A DNA stretch of 64,000 nt from Nocardia brasiliensis (GCF_011801125.1 NZ_CP046171.1:3658001-3722000); one strand, 5' to 3'; positions 50,920 to 59,480 are shown, numbered from the stretch's first letter. A program made the numbers and translations. Notes: generated from the sequence alone by a model not told the origin.

Positions 50920-51876
50920 TCAGGGGATGAGCAGGTCCGGGGCGATCGCGGCGGGGTCGATGCGCAGCGACCGCTCGCTCATTGTCGATCGATCCGGGGT
51001 TCCCGTGGCGAAGATCACCGTCCAGTCCCGGTGATACAGCGGATCACCGTCCCAGGGCCGCCACGCGATGTGCGGGGTCAGCGTGACCCGGCCCTTATCG
51101 ATCCACGGTCGCAACAGTTCGGCCCGCTCGGCGGTTTCGACGTCGCTGGTGAGCCGTCCGGTCCCGGCCGAGAGCCAGCGCAGCAGTGCGTCGGGGTCGA
51201 CCGGGGCGCAGCGCGCCGGATTGATCAGGTGCCCGTCGTCGCGCAGCAGGGCGAAGAGGGTGTCGTCGAGGAAGTTCACCAGCTCGGGCAATCCGGGCAG
51301 CGCGACGACCATCAGGTGCGCGTCGCGGCGGGGGAGCCGATCCAGCGGCATCGCCGTCGCCGCGTCGTCGAGCGGGTGCGCGGTCGCCGACCGCGGGCGG
51401 ATCACGGTGACCTGTGCGCCGAGCCCGGCCAGCGTGTGCGCGACGGTGCGTCCGAACGCGCCGTAACCCACCACCAGCGTGGTACGCCGGTGAAACGGCT
51501 TCGGCATGTCCGCGAATGTGTCCGCGGCGCAATGCAAGACCTGCTGGGTGACGACGTACTCCGCCAGCGAGGGAGCGTAGGCCCGCGCACTGCGGGTGAC
51601 CAGATTGTCGCGCGCGAGCTCGTCGACATGCGGATATCCGGGTGCGGAGGAGACGAGATGCACCCAGCATTCCCTTGTCGCGGCGGCGGTTTCGGCCAGC
51701 TCAGCGGCGGAGAGGTCGTGGGCGGCGAGGGCGAGCATCTTGCGGGTGAGCGGGGTGCCGGGCCGCACCGGTTCGATGCCGACCCGCTGCCGGCGCAGCG
51801 CGCCGGCGACGGCGGCCGGGTCGGTGGACGCTCCCAGACAGTACAGCGTCGATCGATCCACCGTGACGGCGCGCAT
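50920..51876 (-). CDS. D-isomer-specific 2-hydroxyacid dehydrogenase-like protein
   Basis: A 318-residue protein. The NAD Rossmann motif is VVGYGAFGRTVAHTLAGLG at mid-length, then a conserved NPARCAPVDPDALL segment (normally N-xx-R-G-xx-V-D-xx-AL) and a C-terminal TLTPHIAW with the catalytic-type His. The N-terminal lid domain is shortened and divergent. Such enzymes interconvert 2-oxo and 2-hydroxy acids; a 2-oxo acid is exactly what the PLP oxidase of this operon should make from arginine. ATG at 51876 overlaps the P450 stop by three to four bases. Confidence 0.78.
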   Translation of the reverse strand: MRAVTVDRSTLYCLGASTDPAAVAGALRRQRVGIEPVRPGTPLTRKMLALAAHDLSAAELAETAAATRECWVHLVSSAPGYPHVDELARDNLVTRSARAYAPSLAEYVVTQQVLHCAADTFADMPKPFHRRTTLVVGYGAFGRTVAHTLAGLGAQVTVIRPRSATAHPLDDAATAMPLDRLPRRDAHLMVVALPGLPELVNFLDDTLFALLRDDGHLINPARCAPVDPDALLRWLSAGTGRLTSDVETAERAELLRPWIDKGRVTLTPHIAWRPWDGDPLYHRDWTVIFATGTPDRSTMSERSLRIDPAAIAPDLLIP

Positions 51877-53186
51877 CAGCGTCCGTCGGTCAACGCCAGT
51901 GGCACGCGGATATGGCCGTGCAGCACCACCGAGTCCCGCCATTGCCTGCCGGGCAGCAGCCGGGCATCAGGATAGGCGGTGAGGAAGCTGCCGACCGCCA
52001 CCTGCCCCTGCACCTTCGCCAAAGACGCGCCGAGACAACGGTGTACGCCGGTGGAGAAGCTCATGCTGGTGCGTGCCGCCACGTTGGCGACATCGAGACG
52101 ACCCGGGTCCGGATAGGCGCGCGCGTCGTAGTTGACCGCGCCGACCCAGATCAGCGCGCCGGTGCCGGGCGCGACCACCCGGTCACCGATCTTGGTCTCG
52201 ACCCGCGCGGTGCGGTGCGTCAGCTGGATGGGGGAGTCATAGCGCAGCAACTCCTCGAACCACGGGTCACTCAACCGGCCCTGGTCGAGCACCTGGTCGC
52301 CGAGACCGTGTTCGAGCACGGTGACAATGGAATTCGCGATGAAGCTGACCGTGGTCTCGAACCCGGCCGCGAAGACGAAGCCGACCAGGGTGAGCAGTTC
52401 CGGGAAGGTCAGCTCGCCTGCCAGGTGCATGTGCACGCAGTCCTTGAGAAACCCGTCGCGCAACTGGTCCGGGTCGGTGCGGCAGTCCAGCACGAAGTCG
52501 GTGAACTTGCGCGCCACCGTCATGCCGCGCCGATAGTCCGGATAGGTGATCCCGACATCGAGCAGTTTGGCGCCGTGCCCGCCGAGCGCGTCGAGCATGT
52601 CCTCGCCGAGATCGGGGATGCCGAGGAAGTCCGAGATCACTCGGATGGGGATCTTGCGGGCGAAATCCGCTACCAGGTCGATGCTTTCGCGGCCATCGAG
52701 TTCGGCGAGCACCGCTTCGGTGTGGCCGGTGATCACGTCGATCGACGCGGTGACCGCGCGATGGGTGAACATCGGGAACACCAGTTTGCGTAACCGGGTG
52801 TGCTCGGGCGGGTCCATGAACACCAGGGCGGGCGCGTCGAGGGCGATCGGCACCGACCGGCGGGTGAGCCAGCGGTAGAGCCCCGCGGCGGGCGGAATCG
52901 CCACCGGCTGGTCGGCGGACCAGTCGTTGCTGCGCAGGATCTCTTCGCTCTCCTCGTAGCCGGTGACCACCAGCCCCGCGGCGCTGTCGTGCACGCCGGC
53001 GTCGGCACCGACCTTGGTCAGCAGTGTCCGGTACGGGTCGCCCTTTTCCGGCGGTCGCAGGAACAGCCTGCCCACATCGTTGCCGTCGCCGAGCATCGAG
53101 TCGGGCAGCAACCGCAGCGGCCCGTGTAGGAGAAACCAGCGAATCGGATCAGTGACCACCGAGCTCACGGAGGACAACGTCGACAC
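51876..53186 (-). CDS. Cytochrome P450 (second)
   Basis: A 436-residue bacterial class I-type P450. I-helix FAAGFETTVSF, K-helix EELLRYDS (ExxR), PPEHTRLRKLV C-helix and the heme loop SFSTGVHRCLGASLA with Cys at about 384. The loop reads FSTGVHRC where most have FGxGxHxC; the first Gly is replaced by Ser. It resembles CYP105/107-style tailoring enzymes. The start is uncertain: GTG at 53186 overlaps the GNAT gene by 38 bases, and a TTG at 53177 or GTG at 53168 are alternatives. It probably hydroxylates or desaturates the operon product. Confidence 0.9.
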   Translation of the reverse strand: MSTLSSVSSVVTDPIRWFLLHGPLRLLPDSMLGDGNDVGRLFLRPPEKGDPYRTLLTKVGADAGVHDSAAGLVVTGYEESEEILRSNDWSADQPVAIPPAAGLYRWLTRRSVPIALDAPALVFMDPPEHTRLRKLVFPMFTHRAVTASIDVITGHTEAVLAELDGRESIDLVADFARKIPIRVISDFLGIPDLGEDMLDALGGHGAKLLDVGITYPDYRRGMTVARKFTDFVLDCRTDPDQLRDGFLKDCVHMHLAGELTFPELLTLVGFVFAAGFETTVSFIANSIVTVLEHGLGDQVLDQGRLSDPWFEELLRYDSPIQLTHRTARVETKIGDRVVAPGTGALIWVGAVNYDARAYPDPGRLDVANVAARTSMSFSTGVHRCLGASLAKVQGQVAVGSFLTAYPDARLLPGRQWRDSVVLHGHIRVPLALTDGR

Positions 53187-53826
53187 CCCCTTGTCGTTTC
53201 ATTGCGGCATAGAAGTTTTCGCGTTCGAAGCGGAACAGCGCGGCCTGCTTGTGCGGCAGGTCGATCTCGCCCAGTTCGTGGCCGTCCACCACGGTGCAGA
53301 CGCTGCGGTCCAGCGCGCGCACCAGTTGATTGGCCGCCGACGGGTCCGAGATCACGCCCGTGCACTCGGGATAGGTCTCGAAGACACCGGCGATTAGCGC
53401 CACCCAGAACGGCAGCGCGTATCCGAAGTAGTCGGGTTCGCCGATGCAGCCGTGCATGCCCATATCGCGATCCGGGGTGTCGTAGTAGTCGGCGACGACA
53501 TCGAGCGCGACGCGATAGAGCTCGACGTATCCGCCGTGCCGGCCGCCCTGCCCGACGAGGAAGGGCCGGGTCTTGTTGTCGGAGAACTGGAATTCGATCT
53601 CGGTCTGCCAGCCGTCGCGATCCCAGTCTTTGTGCATCGCGAACTGTACGTGCGGCCGCGCCATCCACTCGACCACCTGGTCGATCTCGGCGGCGGTGCT
53701 CGGTGTCACCGGGGTGAGCTCCCACGGCCGCGGCAGCGTCGGCACCTGCCATTCCTGAAAGGCAAAGTCGGTCAGCGGTGTTCCGCGCCGTCGGGATCGG
53801 TCGATGGGTACTCGCCTGCTTGCCAC
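53149..53826 (-). CDS. GNAT-fold acyltransferase of the IucB/MbtK siderophore type
   Basis: A 225-residue protein of the Acetyltransf_8 family. Family blocks are IDQVVEWMARPHVQFAMHKDW, YVELYRVALDVVADYYDTP, DMGMHGCIGEPDYFGYALPF and ISDPSAANQLVRALDRS, ending HELGEIDLPHKQAALFRFERE. Known members acylate the side-chain amine or hydroxylamine of lysine-type siderophore precursors (aerobactin, mycobactin). The CoA-binding turn, usually G-x-G-like after GEP, is degenerate here (FGYALPFW). No siderophore synthetase is nearby, so acylation of an arginine/ornithine-derived amine is more likely. GTG start four bases after the ATP-grasp stop. Confidence 0.75.
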   Translation of the reverse strand: MASRRVPIDRSRRRGTPLTDFAFQEWQVPTLPRPWELTPVTPSTAAEIDQVVEWMARPHVQFAMHKDWDRDGWQTEIEFQFSDNKTRPFLVGQGGRHGGYVELYRVALDVVADYYDTPDRDMGMHGCIGEPDYFGYALPFWVALIAGVFETYPECTGVISDPSAANQLVRALDRSVCTVVDGHELGEIDLPHKQAALFRFERENFYAAMKRQGGVDVVLRELGGH

Positions 53827-53829
53827 TGC

Positions 53830-54969
53830 TCACCCCGCATTCGCGACTGCCAGGAGTTCGAGCGCGGTCAGGACGGCCTCGGTGCGGCCGCTGAGCCGGG
53901 CCCGCCCGCCGAGGCGGATGTGATCGAATGTCGCGTCGACGGGCAGGTGCGCGATCCGGTCGGCGCCCTCGATCGCTCTGCCGACGCGCCACAGCCAGCC
54001 GCCGGATGCCTCGTGATCCACCTTCGGCTCGGACCAGTCGAGCCCGGCCTGGATCCGGAGATTGAGCAGCTCGAGATCGGTGCCGGTGATGATTCTGGAC
54101 TGGAACGGCACCTCGCCGCCGGAGGCCCGCGCGCACACCTCGCTGACCACCACATCGGCGAAGGCCGGTCCGCTGGAGAGGTATTCCACGTGCGCGGTGA
54201 ACGTGCCGTCGAGCCCAAGCGCGGTGCAGGTGCGGATCGCCAGGTCGGCCAGCTCAGCCTCCAGCTCGGGTGCGACCCTGGCCGAGCCGGAGGGCCCGCC
54301 GGTGGTCAGATCCAGCAGTGAGCGGATGTAGAGACCCGAGAACAGATGCGTCACCGTGCCGTTCACCACGAGCACTTCCGAATGGTACTGCGGGCCTTCG
54401 AGCAGTCGCTCGATCAGGCCGTCGCCGAGCGCGGCCGGATCGACCGCGGCGAACTTCTCGATCCGGATGCCGCGCAGATTGGCCTCCGCGGCGGGTTTGA
54501 CGATGACGAGCTCGTCGTCGCCGAAGCCGGGATGACCAGCGGTCGACTCGACCGCGCCCGCGGTGACGATCAGCGACTCGGGCACCGGGATGGCGGCCGC
54601 CTCCAGCGCGCGCCGCATCCGCCCCTTGTGCCGGTAGTTCTCCAGCGAGCCGGGCACCGGACTCGCCAGCCCGCGCTCGCGGCACAGCTGTGCCGCGAGG
54701 CCGAGCAGGTATTCGTCGTTGGTCACGATCGCGGTCGTGCCCGCCGGGATCAGGGCCTGCCATGCGGCGAGCTCGGCGATGTGCTGGTCGCCGAGGTCGT
54801 CGAGGGTCACTTCGGCATCTCGGACCAGCGGTACCTCGCCGGTGCGCAGAATCCGCAGTTCGGCGCCCGCCGCCGCCACGGCCGCGCCGAACTCGGCGAG
54901 CCCCTCGCTGCCGAGCGACTGCTTTGCCTGGAGCAGGACCACCGTCGCGCGCTCACCTGATGACAACAC
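53830..54969 (-). CDS. ATP-grasp carboxylate-amine/thiol ligase
   Basis: A 379-residue ATP-grasp protein. A pre-ATP-grasp N-terminal domain (about 1-110) is followed by SLENYRHKGRMRRALEAAAIPVPES (entry helix), ELVIVKPAAEANLRGIRIEK (ATP-binding Lys and glycine loop), QYHSEVLVVNGTVTHLF (metal/ATP strand) and FTAHVEYLSSGPAFADVVVSEVCARASGGEVPF (Glu/Asn metal ligands). This resembles the BtrJ/carnosine synthase-like group that activates an acid as acyl phosphate and joins it to an amine or a carrier thiol. Its partner could be the N-terminal ACP of the divergent PKS. GTG start inside the aminotransferase gene. Confidence 0.82.
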   Translation of the reverse strand: MLSSGERATVVLLQAKQSLGSEGLAEFGAAVAAAGAELRILRTGEVPLVRDAEVTLDDLGDQHIAELAAWQALIPAGTTAIVTNDEYLLGLAAQLCRERGLASPVPGSLENYRHKGRMRRALEAAAIPVPESLIVTAGAVESTAGHPGFGDDELVIVKPAAEANLRGIRIEKFAAVDPAALGDGLIERLLEGPQYHSEVLVVNGTVTHLFSGLYIRSLLDLTTGGPSGSARVAPELEAELADLAIRTCTALGLDGTFTAHVEYLSSGPAFADVVVSEVCARASGGEVPFQSRIITGTDLELLNLRIQAGLDWSEPKVDHEASGGWLWRVGRAIEGADRIAHLPVDATFDHIRLGGRARLSGRTEAVLTALELLAVANAG

Positions 54970-56071
54970 GCCTCCATGCCTCTAGGTGCTGGTCGACGCG
55001 CTGGCAGCCCGTGACGACGGCTTCCGGATCGCGTGCCAGCGATATTCGGATCAGGTCGGTGCCGAGATTCGGCTGCTCCCAGTAGAACAGCTCGCCGGGC
55101 AGGACGTGTACCCCGGTCTTGCCTAGCTCGGTGTACAGCGCGTTGGCCGTGACACCGTCGGGCAGCCGGAAGGTGTCGACCGAGATCCGCGAGTCCGGAT
55201 AGGCCGGGGGCAGTTTGATGTTGTCGCGGGCGAGTGTCCGGTTGCGCCGGATGTCCTCGCGCAGTTGGTCGTAGCCGCCGTGCCTGCCGTCCTCGGCGAA
55301 CAGCTCGATGACGCGCAAGATGAACGGCGACGCCGAGAGCATGTGGTCGGAATACATCCGCGCCAGCGCGAGCGGGTTGGTCGCGTTCCAGTTGAGGAAG
55401 CCCGCCTTGAGTTCCTGCAGGGGCCAGAGCTTTCCGGTGTCCTCGATGATCACCCAGTCCAGGTCGTGGCGGCCGAGCACCGCGTACATGTCGTACTGCG
55501 CGCGCGGATCCTGTGCCCGGAAGCACGAGTCGATGACCAGGACCGTGCCGCGCTCGGCACACGCCGTCGCGATCTCGTGCAGCCGGTCCGCGTCGAGCAC
55601 GGTGCCGGTCGGGTTGTTCGGCGAGACGATGAACAACACCCCGTTCGGCGGGGGTATCCCGTCGAGTGGCCCACGCACCAGGGCGGTTTCGGCCACCGAG
55701 CGGATGCGCAGGCCGTGCCCGGCCAGCAGGTCGTGCAGGTTGTCGAAGGTGGGCTCGACCATGGCCACGGGGCGACCGGCGAGCCGGATCGCCTTGCCGA
55801 TCATGTCGATCGCGGTGGAGGAGGAGTAGCAACTGCGAAAGCTGACCTCCTCGGCGAGGCCGCTGTGCTGGCCGATCGAGGAGAGGAACGCGGCCCGCGC
55901 GCTCTTCTCGACCACGTCCACCGGCAGCTTGCGGGTGTGCGCGAAGACCTCGGGGAAGGCCGCGACGATCTCGGATTGAGTGGTGGACAGCGACATTCGC
56001 GGATGCCCGTCGGACAGGTTGACCCCGTCGACGAGCGCCCTGACCTCGAGGTCGGTGATGTTGTCACGCAT
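54953..56071 (-). CDS. MppP/RohP-like PLP-dependent L-arginine oxidase/hydroxylase
   Basis: A 372-residue fold-type I PLP enzyme that looks like an aminotransferase but matches the oxygen-using arginine enzymes MppP (enduracididine) and RohP (azomycin). The N-terminal helix NITDLE keeps the Thr and Glu (T6, E9) needed in MppP, followed by SDGH, whose His is also part of the MppP site. FRSCYSSSTAIDM and VEPTFDNLHDLL match the PLP and substrate pocket. IEDTGKLWPLQELKAG carries the Schiff-base lysine K214 with the adjacent Asp (D211) required for hydroxylation. Expected products are 4-hydroxy-2-ketoarginine and 2-ketoarginine. A longer start at 56083 is possible. Confidence 0.85.
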   Translation of the reverse strand: MRDNITDLEVRALVDGVNLSDGHPRMSLSTTQSEIVAAFPEVFAHTRKLPVDVVEKSARAAFLSSIGQHSGLAEEVSFRSCYSSSTAIDMIGKAIRLAGRPVAMVEPTFDNLHDLLAGHGLRIRSVAETALVRGPLDGIPPPNGVLFIVSPNNPTGTVLDADRLHEIATACAERGTVLVIDSCFRAQDPRAQYDMYAVLGRHDLDWVIIEDTGKLWPLQELKAGFLNWNATNPLALARMYSDHMLSASPFILRVIELFAEDGRHGGYDQLREDIRRNRTLARDNIKLPPAYPDSRISVDTFRLPDGVTANALYTELGKTGVHVLPGELFYWEQPNLGTDLIRISLARDPEAVVTGCQRVDQHLEAWRRVVIR

Positions 56072-57044
56072 GCAGACGACCATCCTGTTGTATCCGGGTC
56101 CGCCGGGCGGCCGCGGCGAGCGCCATGATCTCGAAGATCACCGCGACGCCGAGATGCGCCGTGATGTCGGCGGAGTCGTACGGCGGCGAGATCTCGACCA
56201 GCGAGACCGTCTTGATGTTCGGCAGGTCGAGCTCGCGCAGCAGGCGCAGGGCGAAGGCCGATGACGGCCCGCCGACCTCGGGGGTGCCGGTGCCCGGCGC
56301 GCACGACGGATCGACGAAGTCGATGTCGAAGGTGAGCGCGACCGGGTTCGCGCCGACCTTGTCCCGCGCGATCCGCCCGAGTTCGGCGCAGCCGAGCGAG
56401 AGTGCCTCGTCGCTGTGGATCACGGTGAATCCCATGCCGTCCGGGGCGAGATCCTCGCGCGGCACGCTGCCGCGCATGCCGATCTGCACGCTGGTGGCCG
56501 GGTCGATCAGACCTTCGTCGACCGCCCGGCGATAGACCGTGCCGTGGAAGTGCTCGACCCCGAAATAGTTGTCGAGCACATCCCGATGCGCGTCCAGCTG
56601 GACCAGCGAGAGCGGCCCGTGATGGCGTGCGGCCGTGCGTAATTCGGCGATGGCGAGGCTGTGGTCGCCGCCGACCAGGATCGGCAGCGCGCCGATCCGG
56701 TGCACCGCGTCGACGCCCTGTTCGATCAGGTCGAGGGTCTGTAGGTGATAGCCGGGGATGATGTGCACGTCACCGCCGTCGACCACCGAGAGCAGGTCGG
56801 TGATCACCAGGTCGCGTTCGCGGCTGCCCAGCCGGGCGAGCGTGCTCGCGGCGCGCACCGCCTCGGGGCCGAAGCGGGCGCCGCTGCGATAGCCCGTCGC
56901 ACCGTCGATCGGCACCCCGAGAATGACGGCGTCGACGCCGTCGGCCTCGGTGAGCTCGCGCACGGGCCGATACGGGAGCCGGAAGAAGGTGCGCGGGCCC
57001 GAACTCAACCGGGAGACCGCTTGGCTGTCGGTGTAATCAGTCAT
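56064..57044 (-). CDS. Arginase/agmatinase-family amidinohydrolase
   Basis: A 326-residue ureohydrolase with a complete dimanganese site: LVGGDHS, VQLDAHRDVLD (DAHxD) and LTFDIDFVDPSCAPGTGTP (DxDxxDPxxxPGTGTP). The N-terminal GVPIDGATGYRSGARFGPEAVR is typical of agmatinase-like rather than arginase proteins. It should hydrolyse a guanidine to amine and urea. Next to an arginine oxidase and a ketoarginine methyltransferase, the substrate is likely a modified guanidino acid or a late guanidino intermediate, as with proclavaminate amidinohydrolase. It overlaps both neighbours by eight bases. Confidence 0.92.
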   Translation of the reverse strand: MTDYTDSQAVSRLSSGPRTFFRLPYRPVRELTEADGVDAVILGVPIDGATGYRSGARFGPEAVRAASTLARLGSRERDLVITDLLSVVDGGDVHIIPGYHLQTLDLIEQGVDAVHRIGALPILVGGDHSLAIAELRTAARHHGPLSLVQLDAHRDVLDNYFGVEHFHGTVYRRAVDEGLIDPATSVQIGMRGSVPREDLAPDGMGFTVIHSDEALSLGCAELGRIARDKVGANPVALTFDIDFVDPSCAPGTGTPEVGGPSSAFALRLLRELDLPNIKTVSLVEISPPYDSADITAHLGVAVIFEIMALAAAARRTRIQQDGRLHA

Positions 57045-58059
57045 CGTGGGAGTCCTTGGATCGCAACAGGATTGCCGTCACGATCCCGGTCTCGTCGAGG
57101 CCGGGCGTGTCCACGTCCTCGGCGACCACCTCGAGCCCCTCGCTGTCGAACAGATCGAGCCAGTACCGCTTGGTCGCCAGGCGCTGATCGGTGAACGGGT
57201 GCAGCAGGAAGTAGTGGTTGTAGTAGTTGGTCCGGTGCGGGTCCTTCATCAGTTCCGCGTCGTCCCAGCAGTAGTCGATATCGATGACGAGCAATTCCAG
57301 TCCGGGATTGTTGTCGAACAGGGTGCGCAGGAACTTGCGGACACCGGGTTCGCCCTCCTGCCCGAGGATCTCGTGGATGACGAAGCTGATGATGCCGAAG
57401 TCGTAGTGCGACTCGGTGTGCTCGAGGTGGCCGATCGCATCCGCGTTCACGATGTCGATGCGGTCCGCGTGCAGCGAACCAGTGACGAATTCCACTGCGG
57501 CCGCGGCCCCCTCGGGGCTCGGCTCGATGCCGGTGAGCCGCATCAGCGGATACTTCTCGGCCAGCGTGGTCAGAAAGATGCCGCTGCCGCAACCGAGGTC
57601 GATGCCGCTGCGGTAGGTCTTACCGCGTTGGTCGAGCACCCGGTACATCAATGGGATCGCGTCGTGCACGCTGATCGCGCAGCTGCCGACGCCGACCATG
57701 CGGCCGTCCCTCGGCACCGCGGCGGGGTCGGTGAAACCCTGGCCGATCTCGAGGAAGGTCCGGCCGTAGCCGCCGATCATCATCTGGTACCAGCCGCGGG
57801 CCTCCCAGATTCGCACCAGCTTGTCGGTGGCGTGATCGTCCTCGGTGTATCCCGCGGTGCGCAGGAACAAGCGCAGCGCCTCGACCCGTTCCGGCGTCGT
57901 CACGACCGACTCCAGCGCCTCGGTGGCCGAACTGCCGTTCACCACGATCTGTTCGAGTACCCCGTGTTCGATCAGGTTGTACAGCACTGCTGACTGGACG
58001 AATCCGCTGAACGGTTCCAGCGCTTCGATCAGGCGATTCCGGGTGAGCATGTCGTTCAT
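57037..58059 (-). CDS. 2-Ketoarginine-type alpha-keto acid C-methyltransferase (MrsA/MppJ-like)
   Basis: A 340-residue SAM methyltransferase with an N-terminal helical domain and a Rossmann core (GIDLGCGSGIFL). Its distinctive blocks are GGYGRTFLEIG, MVGVGSCAISVHDAIPL, GIEPSPEG, VIHEILGQEGEPGVRKFL and YYNHYFLLHPFTDQRL. They match the family containing MrsA (2-ketoarginine methyltransferase of 3-methylarginine biosynthesis) and MppJ (phenylpyruvate C-methyltransferase); the two His of HEILG and related positions bind iron in MppJ. Adjacent to an arginine oxidase, it probably methylates C3 of 2-ketoarginine or its hydroxy form. Confidence 0.85.
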   Translation of the reverse strand: MNDMLTRNRLIEALEPFSGFVQSAVLYNLIEHGVLEQIVVNGSSATEALESVVTTPERVEALRLFLRTAGYTEDDHATDKLVRIWEARGWYQMMIGGYGRTFLEIGQGFTDPAAVPRDGRMVGVGSCAISVHDAIPLMYRVLDQRGKTYRSGIDLGCGSGIFLTTLAEKYPLMRLTGIEPSPEGAAAAVEFVTGSLHADRIDIVNADAIGHLEHTESHYDFGIISFVIHEILGQEGEPGVRKFLRTLFDNNPGLELLVIDIDYCWDDAELMKDPHRTNYYNHYFLLHPFTDQRLATKRYWLDLFDSEGLEVVAEDVDTPGLDETGIVTAILLRSKDSHDD

Positions 58060-58086
58060 ACCTCTCTTGCGGTTGTTCTCCGCGGG

Positions 58087-59313
58087 TCAGCCAGCGGCGA
58101 GCCGATCGGGATCACCGACGAATGCGAGTTCGTATTTGGTCTGCCGATATCCGTATGCCCCCGAGGACAGGTTCGTGAACAGCGTCCAGTCGGAAAGCCG
58201 AGGTGCGACCGGCAGCAGGCCCCGCCCGCTCGTGCGACCGGGCTTCGGGCAGATGAGGTCCAGTCCGGCGATCTGGGACAGCAGCGTCGTCGCGCCCTCG
58301 ATGCGCTCGGTGAAGTTCCCGATGCCCTGCAGCAGCGTGGTGCGCTCGGCGGCCCAGAAGCCGTAGCGCTCATCGAAGCTCGCCGACTCCAGCGCGGCGG
58401 TGAAATCCCGCTCGGTACTGGTGGCGAAGCGGTGCAGCTTGGCAAGGAGCACCGCGGGTTCCTTCGCCGAGGTCGGCCCGCCGTCGAGGACCCGCTGCGC
58501 GAGTTCGTGATACATCCGCGCCTTCGCCGACATCCGCGCCAGCGCCTGCACCCAGGCCGGGTGGGTCATGCCGGTGCGGGCACGGAACATATTGCATCGC
58601 TCGACCGAACCGTCGATGAAGACCTGGGCGTTGGGCACGAACGCGTGGTCGAACTCGATGATCGCGTCCTGTTCGTCCAGCACATCGATCGACTCGTCCG
58701 CAAGCTCGTGTGCCCCACGGAAACCCGGGCGCGCGTGCACCGTCACGCCGTCGGCCTCCGGTGCGACGGCGACGCAGAGCGCGGTATCCGCCTCGGCCTG
58801 CGTCAGCATGCGATAGGGGTAGACGAGCAGCACGTCGGCGTAGGGCGCGAGGGTGGCCAGCTGCTTGAAACCGCTCAGATAGATGCCGTCGGAATCACGG
58901 TCCACGACCCTCAGCAGATGACGCTCGGAAATGCGCCCTCGTTCCGAGATATCGGAAATCGCATGAGTGAGGATCGAATTGGCGGCGCGGCAGGCGCGAT
59001 GGAACTCGCGCACCCGCTCGGCATTCTCGCCGAAATGCGTGGCATTCGCCGCCCAGGCGGAGACGATGCCCGCGAGGAAATCGGGGCTGCGGCCGAGGAG
59101 GCCGCCGCTGTGCGCGGCGAATCTGCGCAGTTGTCCGGCGTATTCGAGGAATTGATCTCTGGTCGCAGGCGGCGTCCAGATGCAGTCCCAGAACAATTTC
59201 AGTTCCGGATTGGTCCGCAACCCGTCCAAGGTCTTCGCAAACGGCGTGCGATCCGTCTCCGCGAGCGCGGCGGAAATGCTGTCGGTCGTGGAGGTGATCT
59301 GCTGAGTTTCCAA
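58087..59313 (-). CDS. HpaB-family FADH2-dependent monooxygenase
   Basis: A 408-residue acyl-CoA dehydrogenase-fold oxygenase of the 4-hydroxyphenylacetate 3-hydroxylase (HpaB) type. HSGGLLGRSPDFLAGIVSAW is the family signature near residue 70. FDHAFVPNAQVFIDG marks the central barrel and a four-helix C-terminal domain follows. At 408 residues it is shorter than typical HpaB (about 480-520). The family uses FADH2 from a separate reductase, absent here, to hydroxylate aromatic rings or, in some pathways, nitrogen. It is the first gene of the ten-gene operon. The HpaB assignment comes from the signature; the substrate is unknown. Confidence 0.8.
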   Translation of the reverse strand: METQQITSTTDSISAALAETDRTPFAKTLDGLRTNPELKLFWDCIWTPPATRDQFLEYAGQLRRFAAHSGGLLGRSPDFLAGIVSAWAANATHFGENAERVREFHRACRAANSILTHAISDISERGRISERHLLRVVDRDSDGIYLSGFKQLATLAPYADVLLVYPYRMLTQAEADTALCVAVAPEADGVTVHARPGFRGAHELADESIDVLDEQDAIIEFDHAFVPNAQVFIDGSVERCNMFRARTGMTHPAWVQALARMSAKARMYHELAQRVLDGGPTSAKEPAVLLAKLHRFATSTERDFTAALESASFDERYGFWAAERTTLLQGIGNFTERIEGATTLLSQIAGLDLICPKPGRTSGRGLLPVAPRLSDWTLFTNLSSGAYGYRQTKYELAFVGDPDRLAAG

Positions 59314-59480
59314 TGGATTTCCTTAGCCTGCAACCCGGATGCCTGCCGTTGACAGCGCTTCCGAGCGTATGAGTAACCTTGCGGCTATCGGTGTTGCGGC
59401 CCGAGCGGTGTGTATACCCCTATGAATCAGGTCGAATGCATGGAAACCCCCGCTCGCGAGATGGACAACCTGTAGCATGC

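Noticed and set aside
53149..53826. Calling a siderophore cluster from the IucB/MbtK-type protein.
   Set aside because: No NRPS, IucA/IucC-type synthetase, lysine/ornithine N-monooxygenase or iron uptake gene is visible.
41634..57044. Possible clavam-type pathway, because a clavaminate synthase-like oxygenase, an amidinohydrolase and an ATP-grasp enzyme occur in the window.
   Set aside because: No carboxyethylarginine synthase or beta-lactam synthetase is present, and the three genes lie in different operons.
54953..57044. Azomycin (2-nitroimidazole) biosynthesis, suggested by the RohP-like enzyme.
   Set aside because: The aldolase-type, cyclase and Rieske oxygenase partners of the azomycin route are absent; a methyltransferase and amidinohydrolase are present instead.
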